From Daphnia pulex (lineage: Eukaryota; Arthropoda; Branchiopoda; Diplostraca; Daphniidae): a stretch of 64,000 nt of DNA. Where the stretch lies: assembly GCF_021134715.1 (NCBI RefSeq), contig NC_060025.1, forward strand, positions 8,990,001 through 9,054,000, given 5' to 3'. Positions within the stretch are counted from its first letter, which is position 1; each line of letters begins with the position of its first letter. Shown here one piece after another: positions 36,566-49,157 of this stretch. A program made the translations under genes and the position numbers. The notes under the pieces were generated by a model, which saw only the letters and a list, made by a program, of their open reading frames with translations, ran no database searches and was not told where the DNA came from.

Positions 36566-38614
36566 CTTAAGTGTATGTATGTATGTATATATGTGATTGT
36601 AAAAAGTGGTGGAATTGTGGGTGGAGGTGGGACAATAAAGCAATTCCTTTTGAAGTTTTTTGTTTGCTGTGTCTTATAACTTAAAAATAAAATCATGTTT
36701 AGCACTGACTTGTATATTTCTTACAACTTTGAAGTTTTACACAATTAAAAGGCAGAAGTGGCTGATCATCTCCAGACTCTTTAAATAAACTTCTATCGAC
36801 TTCTATGAGGAACCAAACACTATCTGCAACTCTTATGGCACAGCAATTTCAGGTGATCACCAGCACAGCTACTTCAGTTCTTTTTCTGTAATCCTTTATC
36901 AGCTGCATAATCACATCTCTCGACTGGAAACAGGCTGCAAAACCACTGCACATTGAACAGCACAGGCATAGTTTAAGTATCACCAAGTCCTAAGGGGAAA
37001 AAGGAATATTATTTTCCATGATCAAACTTAAGATGCAAAAGAAATCGTGTAAAACAAATGACAGACATTTTTTCAAGATTCCATTGGCGAATTAAATTTT
37101 AAATGAAGATTAAATCCCATGAAAAGAGAATTCTGTACATCTAATTCTAGTGTTAGAAAAAGTTGGTAATGCAGAGTGGAAAGTTTTGTTCTAGTTTGTT
37201 CAGAAAAAATTTGTTAACTCAAAAGGAAACTGATCACTATCTCATATCTTTCACAGAAACTATTAGTTAGAAGCAAGAAATAGCACGACTCATTGTCTAC
37301 ATCAAATAAAAATTTACTTGTCAGTTGAATTAAGAAAAAAAAAAAGACGCAAGACTTCCCAAGTTACAACCAATAAATTCAATCAACTTACCATTTCAAA
37401 AAGTCTTCCTGCAATGACACTTCAGGATAACACAAGCTCGATAAACTGCATGCAGCAGCTGCAGCCCAACTTGACTCGATCACACCTACTTTCACCAGCT
37501 GGCTGCAACAAAACCACTGTAATGATGACAGCCATGGAGCTCAGACTTTGTTGAGTTCTCACATTCTGCAACAGTTAAGCAACGGGATCTCCAACCTGAA
37601 CACCAACTATTAAAATCTATAGCATCATTGCAGGGATATTGACCAACAAAATTGCTATACTACCTCTATAGTGTTTCTGCGTGAGATGAGACGTACTTCC
37701 GTACAGCTAACAACGGACGACGTTTTGGCAAAATGGAAAGCAGATTTTTTCAGCCCACGTGATCGATTGTTCCCCACCAACCAAGTGGAAATTATATGCT
37801 AGACTGTAAATTCAGACAGCAACATCTAGGATTAATTACATTTGACATTTAAGAAATCCAAACTAGAATTTACCCATTAAATTTCAATGCTGAAAATGTA
37901 GAACGACACCGCAATTCCGTAACGAATTTGGAATACCATTTCATTTGGCGTTTCGGAACAAAATGGCGAAAATGTCGTCCTCTCGGCGACACACGCGTCA
38001 TCTGGCGGCTGGGGGACAACTTGATTTTAGCCACCTACTGACGGAGCCAAAAGATTCCTCCACGATTACCACGTTTGACTGTACGGAAAGGAATTGGATG
38101 ATTGGATGGATCATGGATTGTCGGACATTTGAGATAATATTTAAAATTCAAAGGAGTTCTACTGTCGGGCATGAAAATAGTTTTTTAAAAATCGTAGGAG
38201 CTCTAGTTCTATTGTTACGTAGTGGAGTTCTACTGTCTGGTATTTTTAATAATATTTAAAAGGGGAGTTCTTATGTCTTTGGAGTTCTACTGTCGCAAAG
38301 AAATTTTTTAAAATTTCTTTGCGTGTAGTATCATTCTATAAGTAGGTATTGATACTTGTGAATTGTGATATGTGGTAATATGGATATATGAATTATGATG
38401 CTGAGAACGAGACGTACTTCATTATGCTTTGCGTTGGATTGATTATATTAACATATTATTTCAAATTATACAGTGCCGTTTGAAACATCCAAACAAAATT
38501 CGTATTCATAGGAAATGACGCAAGTAGAGTTACAACTTACATAAAAGTGATTTCTCAGGTCATTGTCCGTAACAAGAGCCTGATTTTTTCCAAGTCACAA
38601 GTGGGTTCGAGGAA
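36566..38614. other. intergenic, no gene seen
   Basis: About 2 kb with no supported gene. AATAAA near 36632 could end a plus-strand transcript. From about 38150 to 38300 the phrase GGAGTTCTACTGTC occurs three times, with degenerate spacers, as a short decayed tandem repeat. This stretch also contains the 3' flank of the first Spätzle-like gene. Confidence 0.4.
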
Positions 38615-39502
38615 TTAGGCGGGAATGCGGCAGGAGCAGGCGGATGGCAATTTGAAAATGTCAATGAACAGGCCTCTGTAGGTATTGCAAGGATCGAAGG
38701 AAAGCATACGATGGTAGACGTATTTCTGGACACAGGAACTGCGATGGCAAGGAGCCAAAGTACGGCAAGATGCACCCGCGAACAAGCAAGTCTCGACGCG
38801 CTGGGTTTGGGTGTAGTAGGCGACGTCTTGAACAATCACGCGCCACTCACCATCGACATTCAAAGCGCGTTTAGGGCGAGCGTAAATGACGTCGCTGGGG
38901 CAGATGTAACCTTCACCTCCAACCCAGTTGCCTTCTTCATAAAACTTGCCTTTGTAGTGGGAATAATCAAAGTTTTTCTCTTGCAATGCAGTTACACCAG
39001 CAATCAAGTTATCAGCTGATTGGACAGCAACATCCGCGTATTTCTTCAACACCAGCGGGTCGTACTCGATGGCGTACTAAAATAATCAACATATGAAATT
39101 CCAGACTTTGTTGTTTTTTGAGAATTGAAATTACCTGAATGTCTTGAGCGGGATATTCGTAATCGCTTAAGCAGAAAGTGGCTGATGCGTTGGCGCACTT
39201 GGGTGGAGTCCGGGGATCGCAATAATAATTCTCTTTTTTGTAAGAATGGTCGTAACTTGGCTTGTAATCAGGGTATGCGGGGTATGCGGGATACGAAGGT
39301 TTGTACGAGGGTTTAGGATAAGAAGGATATTTGGGTTCATATTTAGAATAATATTGAGGATCTGCAGATTCCTCTGCTTCGAGCTCGGGTTTGGCCAATG
39401 CCGCAACCACCATCAAACCAAGTAACATCTGCAATCAATAGTAAAATTATCTTTCAACCTTAATCAGAGAATTTAATTTCACATTACCATCTTTAGTGCC
39501 AT
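38615..39502 (-). CDS. Spätzle-like cystine-knot ligand, long type (gene 1)
   Basis: Secreted cytokine-like protein with a C-terminal Spätzle (neurotrophin-type cystine-knot) domain; Spätzle proteins are Toll-receptor ligands made as pro-proteins. Exons 39502-39488, 39428-39135 and 39076-38615 give 256 aa. The signal peptide is split by intron 1 after five codons. A Pro/Tyr/Lys-rich pro-region follows (repeats such as YPSYPKPSYKPSYPAY), then the cysteine motif CDPRTPPKC...FC...YEYP. The knot domain contains YICPS, NVDGEWRVIVQD, TQTQRVETC, CHRSSCVQKYVYHRMLSFDPC and PSACSC, about eight cysteines. A TATA box (TATAAATAG, 39605-39597) lies about 95 bp upstream of the ATG. It is head to head with gene 2. 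It pairs with genes 4 and 6 by exon plan and sequence. Confidence 0.9.
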
Positions 39503-40310
39503 TTTCGACAAAAATGTGCTGATGTATAAGTTGACAGAGCTGTTTGCTATTGGAATACAACTTGGTAACTGCTGGTTTTTGGCAATTGAAACTACACTAT
39601 TTATACCTTGTGAAGCGGCTAGTAAAAGTTCTCAGAGTCCGGCATTGTATCGGGGTACACAATGCGTTACAATTCATAGCGAGTTGAAACCTTGTGCGTT
39701 TTCACTTATTATTTCGCCAAGTTGTATAACTTTTCCGAAAGTTTAGCTAGGCATTACTGTAAAACAACCGTCACGCATTCTTGGTGTCGTCGGCAGTTAA
39801 TATGTACACTAAATGCTGTACGAGCCTTGATCGTTTCATAACATAGTTCCCGCCGCTTGATTGGCGACCTGGGAAGGCCGATCGCTTTGGGAGCAGTCAC
39901 AGAAAATCTATTAAATAACCTATAAATAGAAAAAGTAGCAAGCGGCGTGACGTATAAAAATGGAAATTTATCTTATATATCACCTTGTTATTACGGTTTC
40001 TCTTAAAGAAGATCTGCGCAATTGGCATCAGTTGAAAGAGTTTTACAAGTATTCATTTTGACGCTTGATCAATCAAAAGTAACAGCAATAAACGAAGACC
40101 TTACTCTCGTTTTCTTCACATTGGCTCACATGTTCCGTAAGTGGACCATGTTCGATCGTGCATGTACTCATTCAACTCGGAGCTCATGGACGAGTATAAA
40201 GTCTGGTTCAATTCTCCAGTTGAAGTCAGACGACTTTCAAACGCTGATTCCGGTGAAACACCTCCGACGTTGTCTAAATAAGAGTTGCACATTTAAGAAA
40301 AATTTAGAAA
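39503..40310. promoter_or_regulatory. shared upstream region of Spätzle-like genes 1 and 2
   Basis: 808 bp between two divergent start codons. A TATA box faces each gene: TATAAATAG (39605-39597) for gene 1 and TATAAAG (40195-40201) for gene 2. The architecture is that of a bidirectional control region. No NF-kappaB (GGGRNNYYCC) site was found by eye. Confidence 0.6.
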
Positions 40311-40980
40311 ATGACGTTTAAACTTTTGGTAAGTTGTCAAATGCTACAGCATAAATGAAATCATTACTTACCCAATATTGTTGATTTTCAAACAGATTTT
40401 GACTGCTTTAATTGCTGTCACAGTGGCTAATAAATATGTTCCAGCTTACAAGCCAGGCTATCCGGCAGCCAAGTACGACGACGTACCGCTCTGCGCAAAA
40501 AACAATCCGAAGCCGTGGTGTCTCGATGATGAAGTTTACCCACTTTACGACGTCCAGAAGGCTTTGGATCAACATTATCAAGAAGTCTTGGCGCTCTACA
40601 AGGACCTAAAGGCCATCACACCCAACTCGGTCGACGGATTGAAAGATTTGTCGGAAGAAACGTATCTGTGCCCGAGTTCTACCGCTTACGTTCAACCTAT
40701 GCGAGCTGTCAATGTCGATGGAAAGTGGCGTGTTATTGTCAACAAAGTCGAGTCTTACAATTACCAGTTCACCCAGACGGCCCGCATCGAGGAATGTGAC
40801 ATCGAAATCGGTTCTTCTTGTCCATTGGTTCCTTCTTGCTACGACTCCAAATGCGTCCAGAAGAATGTTTTCCACCGTTTCTTGGTCTTTGATCCTTACG
40901 ATTATTACTTTCCCTTCGCCATTGAAAATTTCCAACTACCTGCTTCTTGCGGTTGTGTTGTTGGCGCCTTTTTCCTTTAA
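40311..40980 (+). CDS. Spätzle-like cystine-knot ligand, short type (gene 2)
   Basis: Two exons, 40311-40328 and 40396-40980, give 200 aa. The signal peptide (MTFKLL, then ILTALIAVTVA) is cut by the phase-0 intron. The pro-region is compact and lacks the Pro/Tyr repeats. The conserved cysteine motif is reduced to LCAKNNPKPWCLDDEVYP, and an amphipathic segment with a Tyr-rich helix follows. The Spätzle domain shows YLCPSS, NVDGKWRVIVNK, TQTARIEEC, CYDSKCVQKNVFHRFLVFDP and PASCGC, with seven cysteines as in Drosophila Spätzle. The intron that separates pro-region and knot domain in the long type is absent here. AATAAA lies at 41031. It is divergent from gene 1 and paralogous to genes 3 and 5. 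Likely Toll-pathway ligand or related growth factor by family only. Confidence 0.9.
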
Positions 40981-41235
40981 AAAGTCAGCTTGAAAAAAAA
41001 ATGTCATTAATATATTAACTGGCTGCACAGAATAAACGGAGAATTCGCATCGCATTTGTGTTAGTAGTTGCTGTTTCATAAAAAAACATTTGTCTTGTTC
41101 AAAGTCAATTAAGTTGAAGTGTATTCGTCTTTTAAAGTAACGTCAAATAGTGGCAAGAAAAGCAGCAAAAACTTGTCCGTGTCAATTGTTAGTCTACACT
41201 GTGCATGCAAATTACAAACAAAAAATTCCAGTTTT

Positions 41236-41924
41236 TTACAGACTGTGGAAAGCTCCTACAACGCATCCGCAAGATCCAGGCAGTCTGAATTTCTCCAAGG
41301 AAAAGGGGAAAGTGTAATCATTGGCGTCGTAGACCAAAAATCGATGGAAGACGGTCTTCTGAACGCATTTGGACTGGTAACAAGACGGGACCAGTGAACA
41401 TGATGTACCGACGACCACATTGCATTCTTCAACACGAGCCGTTTGGGTGTATTTGATGCCGTAAGATTCGACTCGATTGACGATCGTCCGCCACTTGCCA
41501 TTGACGTTGATGGCCCGAAGAGGTTGGACATAACCGGTGGTACTGGGGCAAAGGTAAACCTCATCGCTCAACTTGTCGAGTCCGTCCACCGAGCTGGCAG
41601 TTTTCGCCAACACATCTTTGTACAAGTCTAGCAAACCGGCCTGGTAGTGTCGTTCAAGGGCTTGCTGGATCTCGTACTGAGGATACTCGGAGTCCTCCAG
41701 ACACCAAGCCTTTGTAGTGTTTTTAGCGCAATGGGGAATCTCGATTTTCTCGTACTTGGGCTGAGGGCCATAGACTGGCGTAAGAGCTTTCAGTTCTTCC
41801 GGCTCAGGTGACGATAGCACGACAATTACCAAAGAAGTAAAGATCTAAAAGAAGAGAAAATAGTTGTAAGCAGATGTTTTTTAATGTAGATAGTAATACG
41901 TACCATTAATTGAATGGACATCAT
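41236..41924 (-). CDS. Spätzle-like cystine-knot ligand, short type (gene 3)
   Basis: Exons 41924-41904 and 41844-41236 give 209 aa. The first exon encodes MMSIQLM and the second continues the signal peptide (IFTSLVIVVLSS). The cysteine motif is HCAKNTTKAWCLEDSEYP with an NTT sequon. The domain has YLCPST, NVNGKWRTIVNR, TQTARVEEC, CYQSKCVQKTVFHRFLVYD and PGSCGC. It is convergent with gene 2 (about 255 bp between stops) and divergent from gene 4. Sequence is closest to gene 5, with which it shares IEIPHCAKNTTK-like and YGIKYTQTAR segments, so genes 3 and 5 are likely younger duplicates than gene 2. The start was set at the first of two adjacent ATGs. Confidence 0.9.
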
Positions 41925-42633
41925 CTTGAGGGCGACTTGAAGCGTATTGTTCCCTTGACAGCAATCGACTGATGTTGAAATCGAATTCAGCGAGCCCTTT
42001 TTAAAGGCTACACATAAAAATGATGCATCAAACTAAAAAAACAATAGATGTGTTTCGTTTCCAATGTGGCTCGATTTCGCCAACCGAAAAGAGACGCAGG
42101 CCAAAACTCAGTGAACCATTCGACCTGCTGTTTTCCATCGATCAATTGCTGATGGACAATGTCCGCAAGTAGGTTAATCTACCACTTCTTTCTAGGAACC
42201 AATTACTTTCTTTTCAAATGTGACATTTAACAATTCTCTTGAAAAGTCCTCAATAGTCAACAGTTTCCAAGAGTAAAGTGAAAATGTTACCAAATGAATA
42301 ACGGTTAGTCGTACAAGGAAGTAATAAGTGATGAGTTTGGAATGACGCAATCATCGGTTATGGATTACCACAATTCAAGGATGAGTGACATTTGCTCTAA
42401 TGAAGGAAAATACAGCAGATTGCATTTGATGATGACGCTAAGGTGAAAATGGATAAAATGTGAAAACTTCTGTCGTTGCAGGCAGATAGTTACGTAGTAT
42501 AAAACCGCCTTAAATTTGGTAAACTGTATTAGTCGATCACTTGAATTCAAGCAAGTACATCATTCTACTATTACGGTCCATCTCTGCTTTACTGTTCGTT
42601 AAAACAAACTCAGGGAATTGTTACAGTTCAGGA
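41925..42633. promoter_or_regulatory. shared upstream region of Spätzle-like genes 3 and 4
   Basis: 709 bp between divergent start codons. TATAAAA at 42498-42504 faces gene 4, and a TTTAAAAAG TATA-like element near 42005-41997 faces gene 3. The layout mirrors the other two head-to-head pairs. Confidence 0.55.
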
Positions 42634-43510
42634 ATGAAACTCCTTATCTTGGTATACGCTAATTATTAAAAAATCATTTCAAAATTGCAATTTCTTAAAT
42701 GTCTTGTTACAGTTTCTAGTTTGCTTTACGCTAATTGCTGGCGCATTTTCTCAATCGGAAAGGCCGTCGAGCAAAGTTAGCATCAGACCGTCACTTCACC
42801 AACGAAAATCTTCTTTCCTTCAACGAACCAAATTACGTCAGACCAGTGCAGCATCTTACGGAAAGAGAGTAGAGTACGTCTATTGCGACTCTCGCGCCCC
42901 ACCCAGCTGCGTGAAAAACGTGAATGAAACGTTTTGCTCGAAAGATAACGATTACCCGGAGAAGGACGTCAAGGTAAAAAAAAATATCACTGGTAAAAAA
43001 CAGCTTGAATAAATTAATTTTGAACTTGACAAATTTTAGTACTACATCGAATACGACCCGCTGGTAGTGAAAAAATACGCAGACATTGCATTTCAGTCGG
43101 CGGACAACTTGATTGATGGTGTCACTTCGCTGGAAGAAAAACATTTCGATTATTCACTTTACAACGGCAACGCATTTTCAAAGGGCAACTGGGTCGGTGG
43201 TGAAGGATACATTTGCCCTAGCGAAGTCCTCTACGTCAAACCCAAACGAGCATTGAACGCAGACGGAGAATGGCGCGTTATTATCCAAGATATCGCCTAT
43301 TACACCCAGACTCATCGCATTGAAACTTGTTTGTATCCTGGCGCATCTTGTCGCACTATTGCCCCTTGCCATCGCACTAAATGCGTCCAAAAGTACGTCT
43401 ACCATCGAATGCTTTCGTACGATCCTTGCGATATCCCCAAAGGTATTTTTATCGACATTTTCAAATTGCCATCGGCTTGTTCTTGCCACATCCCAGCTAG
43501 ATTCTATTAG
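42634..43510 (+). CDS. Spätzle-like cystine-knot ligand, long type (gene 4)
   Basis: Exons 42634-42651, 42713-42973 and 43040-43510 give 249 aa. The signal peptide (MKLLIL, then FLVCFTLIAGAFS) is followed by a basic Ser/Arg-rich pro-region instead of the Pro/Tyr repeats of genes 1 and 6, with a dibasic KR before VEYVYC. The cysteine motif is CDSRAPPSCVKNVNETFC. The third exon begins YYIEYDPLVVKKYAD, as in genes 1 and 6. The knot domain includes YICPSE, NADGEWRVIIQD, TQTHRIETC, CHRTKCVQKYVYHRMLSYDPC and PSACSCHIPA. Two of the three introns found in the family share position and phase with genes 1 and 6. It is divergent from gene 3. Confidence 0.9.
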
Positions 43511-43996
43511 AAAAAAAACCAAACCGGTTGATGGTGGCTGTAGACCGGTCCTAGTAACAAAATTCGATGATTTTTATCTCTTTTAACTGTTGCGTGCAAT
43601 TTCTTTATCACCGATTACCAGATTTTTATCTTATTCCTCAAAACATTTGAATTTTAATAATACAAAGCTTGTTACAACCAAAGACAAGTTATACCACAAC
43701 TGAATTCCAATCAGCAAATCCATCTGTTACGAAATGAAAGTAAAAAAACAAGACCACCATTGGTCAAACATAACCAGGTCAACGGCCTTTTAAGACTTCG
43801 TTAAAGAATGTTGGTATTTTGTTGTTTTACTTTTTGTGAATAAATAAATAGTTACAATAACAAAGGTAGTTATCGTAAAATGATGCGAAATAAATATCAG
43901 ACATAAATAATAATAATGTTAAATTTCATCACAAACGTTAGCTCTATATAATTATCCCCTGACTTAATCGACTAAGTGATTCTAGGGGACTGGTGC
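43511..43996. other. 3' flank of gene 4 and of the Thr-rich protein gene
   Basis: About 485 bp between two convergent stop codons. AATAAATAAA lies near 43839. No gene seen. Confidence 0.5.
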
Positions 43997-45040
43997 TTAA
44001 CTGTACCTGCGAGAAGGGGAGCATTCCAAAAACAAGAATGGAGAAGGTGTGCACTGCTGGATGAAGAACGTGTTGGTTGACGTTATGGTAGTCCAATATT
44101 CCACAGTAGAAGTGAAAATCTCTGGAACGATCAAATCAACTTGGCCAATGGGGTCGAACGGCGTAAAAATGTCCGTGCTTGTTGTCGGTGCAGTTGTTGG
44201 TGTGCTACTGGTACTTGGGATCGATTGGGTACTAGTGGTTGACGGAGGTCTTTGATTCGGAAGAATTGCTGAGAATATTTTTCCAATGAAATTAAATAAT
44301 TGTTGGAAATAGATTCTGGGCTGTGATGGTACATATGGATTATGTACTGAACGCATGGAAGAAGCGAGTCGACCATCGTCGACAGTAGTGTCACGATCAC
44401 TCAGCACAGACCTACTAGGACGGCCGTTCACGTTCATCTGTGGCAGTTCAGTTGTCTCGATGCTAAAGTGATAAAAACGAGTTATTAATTATTCTATGCT
44501 AGCTCACTGTAACATCATAACAGAACTACGAGTAAACAATCAAGAAATTAGTCGTGATTTACCTGTACATGGGAGTGAACAAACTTTCGGTCAATTTTTC
44601 GGTTTCATCGTCGAAGGTAAGGACAATCGGGTCTTCCTCCCAATGTCCTCTGCGTCGCCGGCAAGATCCCGTGACATTGACAATCTTGGCACAGGCGACA
44701 CTAACAGTAGTGCTTAGTGTTATCGTTGTAGTGACTTCCAGCTGACGAGAAGTCCTCCCCGCAACATTTCTATTTAAAAAAAAATGTATAGATGTGTAAC
44801 AAATTTAGATCGACAGAAAGGCGGACTAAAAACCACGTACAATTCACGGTTGAATGCTCCAATGATGAAGGGAACGAATTTTTGTGATTGGGTACCTATA
44901 AATAATTCAAAATAGTTACATGTTTAGCTCGGTCAATTTAAAAAGAATTAATGTCACATACCATTCGATCCTTCATCGGCAATCGCCAGAGTAATTACAG
45001 TAAAAGACGCCAGAATAACTAATACATAAAACACTTGCAT
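43997..45040 (-). CDS. secreted Thr/Pro-rich protein, uncharacterised
   Basis: Four exons, 45040-44962, 44895-44841, 44769-44563 and 44462-43997, give 268 aa in frame with GT-AG introns. A clear signal peptide (MQVFYVLVILASFTVITLA) shows that it enters the secretory route. A middle segment has TTTITLSTTVSVACAKIVNV, then TGSCRRRRGHWEEDPIVLTF: two cysteines, an Arg run and an acidic strand, which looks like a defined module. The C-terminal half is rich in Ser, Thr and Pro (STTSTQSIPSTSSTPTTAPT), suggesting O-glycosylation, and ends in a hydrophobic, Cys-containing tail (FFIQQCTPSPFLFLEC). I do not recognise the family and assign no function. It lies beside the Spätzle-like block but shares no sequence with it. 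Confidence 0.8.
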
Positions 45041-48000
45041 CTCTATCAACCACTCGAACTAGACTGAAATATAAACACTAGAAATTTGCAGAATACAAGG
45101 GCGTATCCTTTGGGTTCGATTCGACAACAGAGACTAAAAACTGTCGCAAAGATAGACTGCTACTAGACCTCTCAGGTTGCGGAAAATCCCACTATACAAA
45201 ATTCTTGGCGACAGAGAAGGATGAGCTGCCAGTTATTGCAGAAGGACCACGGAAACTTTCAAGCGGAATAAAAAATTCTGTGAAGGAACCCAAATTGGAA
45301 ATGAACCACGTCAGTCGAGGCGTCTGAATCAAATGATAAAAATCACCGAAAAACGGGATTTTCTTTTTGTAAAAATTAGGTTCACTGAAGGCATATCCCC
45401 AAGATTTCATAGACTAACATTTCAATTGAATCACACCATAAGGCAATTTGAAACCGGTTTGCTATTTTTTTGTGCACAGCAGGAACTTCGCAGTTCGCAC
45501 CCTACCCCGCCAAAATTACGAACAGGTGTAATTAACTGTCAGCCTTCAATTAAATTTTCCCTATGTATCAAACCTGTTGTCACTATATTATAGAGCCCCC
45601 TGTAGATAAGAGTTCAAGGCAACCAGGTACGGAATAATTTAACTTCCTGGATTTCCCAATCTAGAAAAAACGCACGAAATTATGCACAAAAAAATAATTA
45701 GATCTAATCTTTCATTTAAACAGGCTTTCCATAGAAATTTCTATGTGTTAGTGTAGTGGTGGGAAATATTCAAAATTTTGCAAAACCTGTTACAAGGGTC
45801 ACAAATTCTGTTGAATTATTGAATAAAATGTTAAGACAATTTTCTAAAAACTAAAGGGCAGATGGGGTCAACAGGTACAAATAAATAATCAATCAAGAAA
45901 TTCCGAATATGAAATTGGGGTCAGCAGACGAACATCATTCTTCTACTAATATTTAAACCGTAAACAAACATAGCTCTGGCTCCGGGAAGCTGTTTATAAT
46001 TAGTGGACAGTCAGTTCCGTTAGAAAAATCTTCCGGGTGGAGCCGAAAAAATGCTGAAACTATAACAATGATACTTGGTTGTATAGGTAGCCCCATTTGC
46101 TTTTACCATGTGTAACAAACAAGTAAACACAGCGTCCTTGACATTAGCTCGAGGATGCTGTTCGTACGCATTCTATTTAGCCACCGATGCACAGTTTTGA
46201 AGTAACATTTGGCTTAGAAATGAGAGCACTGGCTGGGGTGGTGGCATCACTAATGATACCAAAAAAAAAACTGTACCTTTAATTCCTACCTCACGGGCAA
46301 TTCCAGCTCAATGTATACTGTGGGTATAATTATTTATATAATGTAATGGAAAAATCCGGTACCTGAAATCCCTACCCTTCGGCAAATATGGAAAATTTAA
46401 GCTCAATTATCTGGCCTGCATTAAATCTGTTCGATCGTCAAGAAAAAAAAAACAAACATATTATAAAAAAATAATTCGCCAATATTGATTTTCATTAAAG
46501 AGGAATGATACCCATCACAGTTTTGAAAACGTTTTTACGAACTGATTTGTCGGCAATAGCTACTTCTCTCATTGCCAGCATGGCAATGGCCTACTCTGAA
46601 TAAACGCCCGCAGAAGTCTAACACGATTTGGAGAACTCTAGTCGGAATTTCTGCAGGCCGTTTTCCTGGTATTTCCCCAAACCTTTTGAGAAATAAGTTT
46701 ACGCTGGGCGCGGCGTGTGAACTAGTCACGTAGAAGGAATGAGACTAATAAAATAGTTTACTTACAGCGTCGTGCTTAAATAGTACCGATCATCGACGTT
46801 TTGCCGAACTCTCCTTTTTGGCAGCAGCTGGTGTTCTGTTATAAACGTTGAAGACATTTTACAAAAAGCGAAATGAGTTTGTGTTTCAAAAAATAATTCA
46901 TGGATTTGTGTGGCCATAAAAAATCAGCTTCTATTTTGGTTATGTAAAAGAAATAAAACTGGTTTTCAAAAGAGATTGGAGATATTAATAGAATTACTTT
47001 GAACTTTCCTTACTTGTAACACCTACAGAGTATTGCCATTCGCTAAAACTGCTGTAAAACAATTACTTCACCTGATTTAATTTGTCGTCATCTGACAACT
47101 AATAATGACTTTTGTAACGGTCTTTTGAAAGAAACTCTTTGGGAATGCCCGAAACCGGTTCCTGAAACACCTGTCAGCACAATTGTTGCTTATACAAGTA
47201 ATGACTTTGTACCCAGTGTTTAATTTATTGAAAGCTAAAGCAAGTATTTTAGCATTCACTTAGAAGAAAACGACTACGATGTCAAATTCCAACTTGGGAT
47301 AATCACAACTAATTGAATTACAAATATTCAACTGAAAGAATTTAAGGAAGAAATGAAAGATAAGCCGCTAGGTTTTTTCTTCAAAAAACCGTCGAGTAAC
47401 AACCTACTACCATAACATTGTCACAATTCACAATTTCATTGTTCTTAAGAATATTCTAACAGAATATTTAAAAAAGAGGACTCACCATTACACTTAAACT
47501 GGTGTAGCAGTGAAGTAGTTCACTTCAAAAAGTGATCAGTACAGAGGCGGTTGTTTCAGCACTGAAGTGGAAGTGGTGGATATCGGTGCTTCCGGAATGA
47601 AATGAATGCCCGTCTTCCCTATCTTGAATAACAGGGTGAGCTGAACCAGTATTTCGTCCGATCGACCTCCAACATCGACGACAGATGGCAATTCATGCGG
47701 ATTATAGTACCGAGCATTTCAGAATGGGAACGGTGAATTGAAAATCAGGAGCATCATAGCGGAAATCTTAGGTCCTCACTGCTCATCCATCTGAAAAAGA
47801 ACAATCTAATTTAGACATAATAAGATACTCAACTAGCCAGAAAGGTTTGCACAGATGGTAAGTATGAAGTATCAGTTACAGTATTAATAATATTGCTTGA
47901 TCTCTAGCACTATGATGAATAATGGGCTTCAGGCTTGTTCAGCCAACTACATGGCCATAGATAAATCTTTGATAATTTGCATATTTTTTCTGGGAGACAT

Positions 48001-49126
48001 TGTTATGCAGTGTTGTGTAATTCAATCCATGCTTCTTCCAACTCAATTCAAACTAAGCAGCTAGGGGCACCTTAAAAGGAAACAAAAGAAAGGACCTGAA
48101 AGAAAGGACTTGCTCTACACTGTCAAATGTTCGTCTCTGCAGGTCACTACAACTTCTAGATGTAACTTGTAAGTTACCAGATTGCAAACACCTTTTGATA
48201 AACTGAAAGAACCCAGACTAAAAAGGCTCAACAAAAAACTGGTGGCTAACACTAATCTTGGCTAAAAGTCGATAATGATATAATAGCTTCTTTTTCTACA
48301 TGAATCAATAAAAGAGAAGTTCACACACCATTATATCACCATCAAATGATATCATGCTGTCTTCATCATCAAGCATTACGAGCAAATTAACAAAACATTC
48401 AGTGTATACTTTGATCTGTAAATATTTTACTTACTGTGGTAAAGATGAACCAGGACAGGTCCTGAATTTCAGAAAAAGGTAGATGCAGGAACCAAATCGT
48501 TGAAAAAACCTTGGGCAATCGTGTGATGGAACGTGGTCTGAGGCAATTCACTTAACCTGCATTAAAAATGGAACATAAATGCAAATCATTCGTTGTGATA
48601 TTAAACGAAAGATACGCAGTAATTTAACTTGTCAAATAAAAATGAAATAGTCCAGGTCCAAACGTCCAAGTAATGAGAATACCAGTCGTTAACTCGTTAC
48701 TCCCAAACCTAACAGATGACTAATGAGAGATGGAGTGAGTTTGAGCGCGAAGCAGACGTGCACGTCCAGAAACAAAAAGTGATTAATGAGACAATGTTGC
48801 CAGCACGCCCAGCTCCGAACGATTTCAAAGAAAAATTTAATTGATGTAGATTTTTGCGAGGACTGGAGGTCGAATGAGGACAAACTAAACTAATAAATTT
48901 ATAAATAATAAATCTATAATCAACTAAAGCGATTTAAGCATAATTTGTACTACAGAGCACTCAGTAGTTAAAGGCGAGGGATTCAATGTGAGAACGAAGA
49001 AAAATATTATGATTATTGGTACTTTGGTAGTATTACAACGATAACTTAACATTATATGAATTCTATCATTACGTTAGCTAACCATAGCCTTAACGTCCTC
49101 CAAGCTAAGCCCAAAACCTGTAACTT

Positions 49127-49157
<31 letters not shown>

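Noticed and set aside
40606..40935. 109-codon minus-strand open frame over Spätzle-like gene 2, with similar frames opposite genes 1, 3, 4, 5 and 6
   Set aside because: These are antisense shadows of the conserved knot-domain exon, kept open by its codon use.
41994..42010. TTTAAAAAG as a strict TATA box for gene 3
   Set aside because: Position is right but the match is weak; kept only as TATA-like within the shared upstream region.
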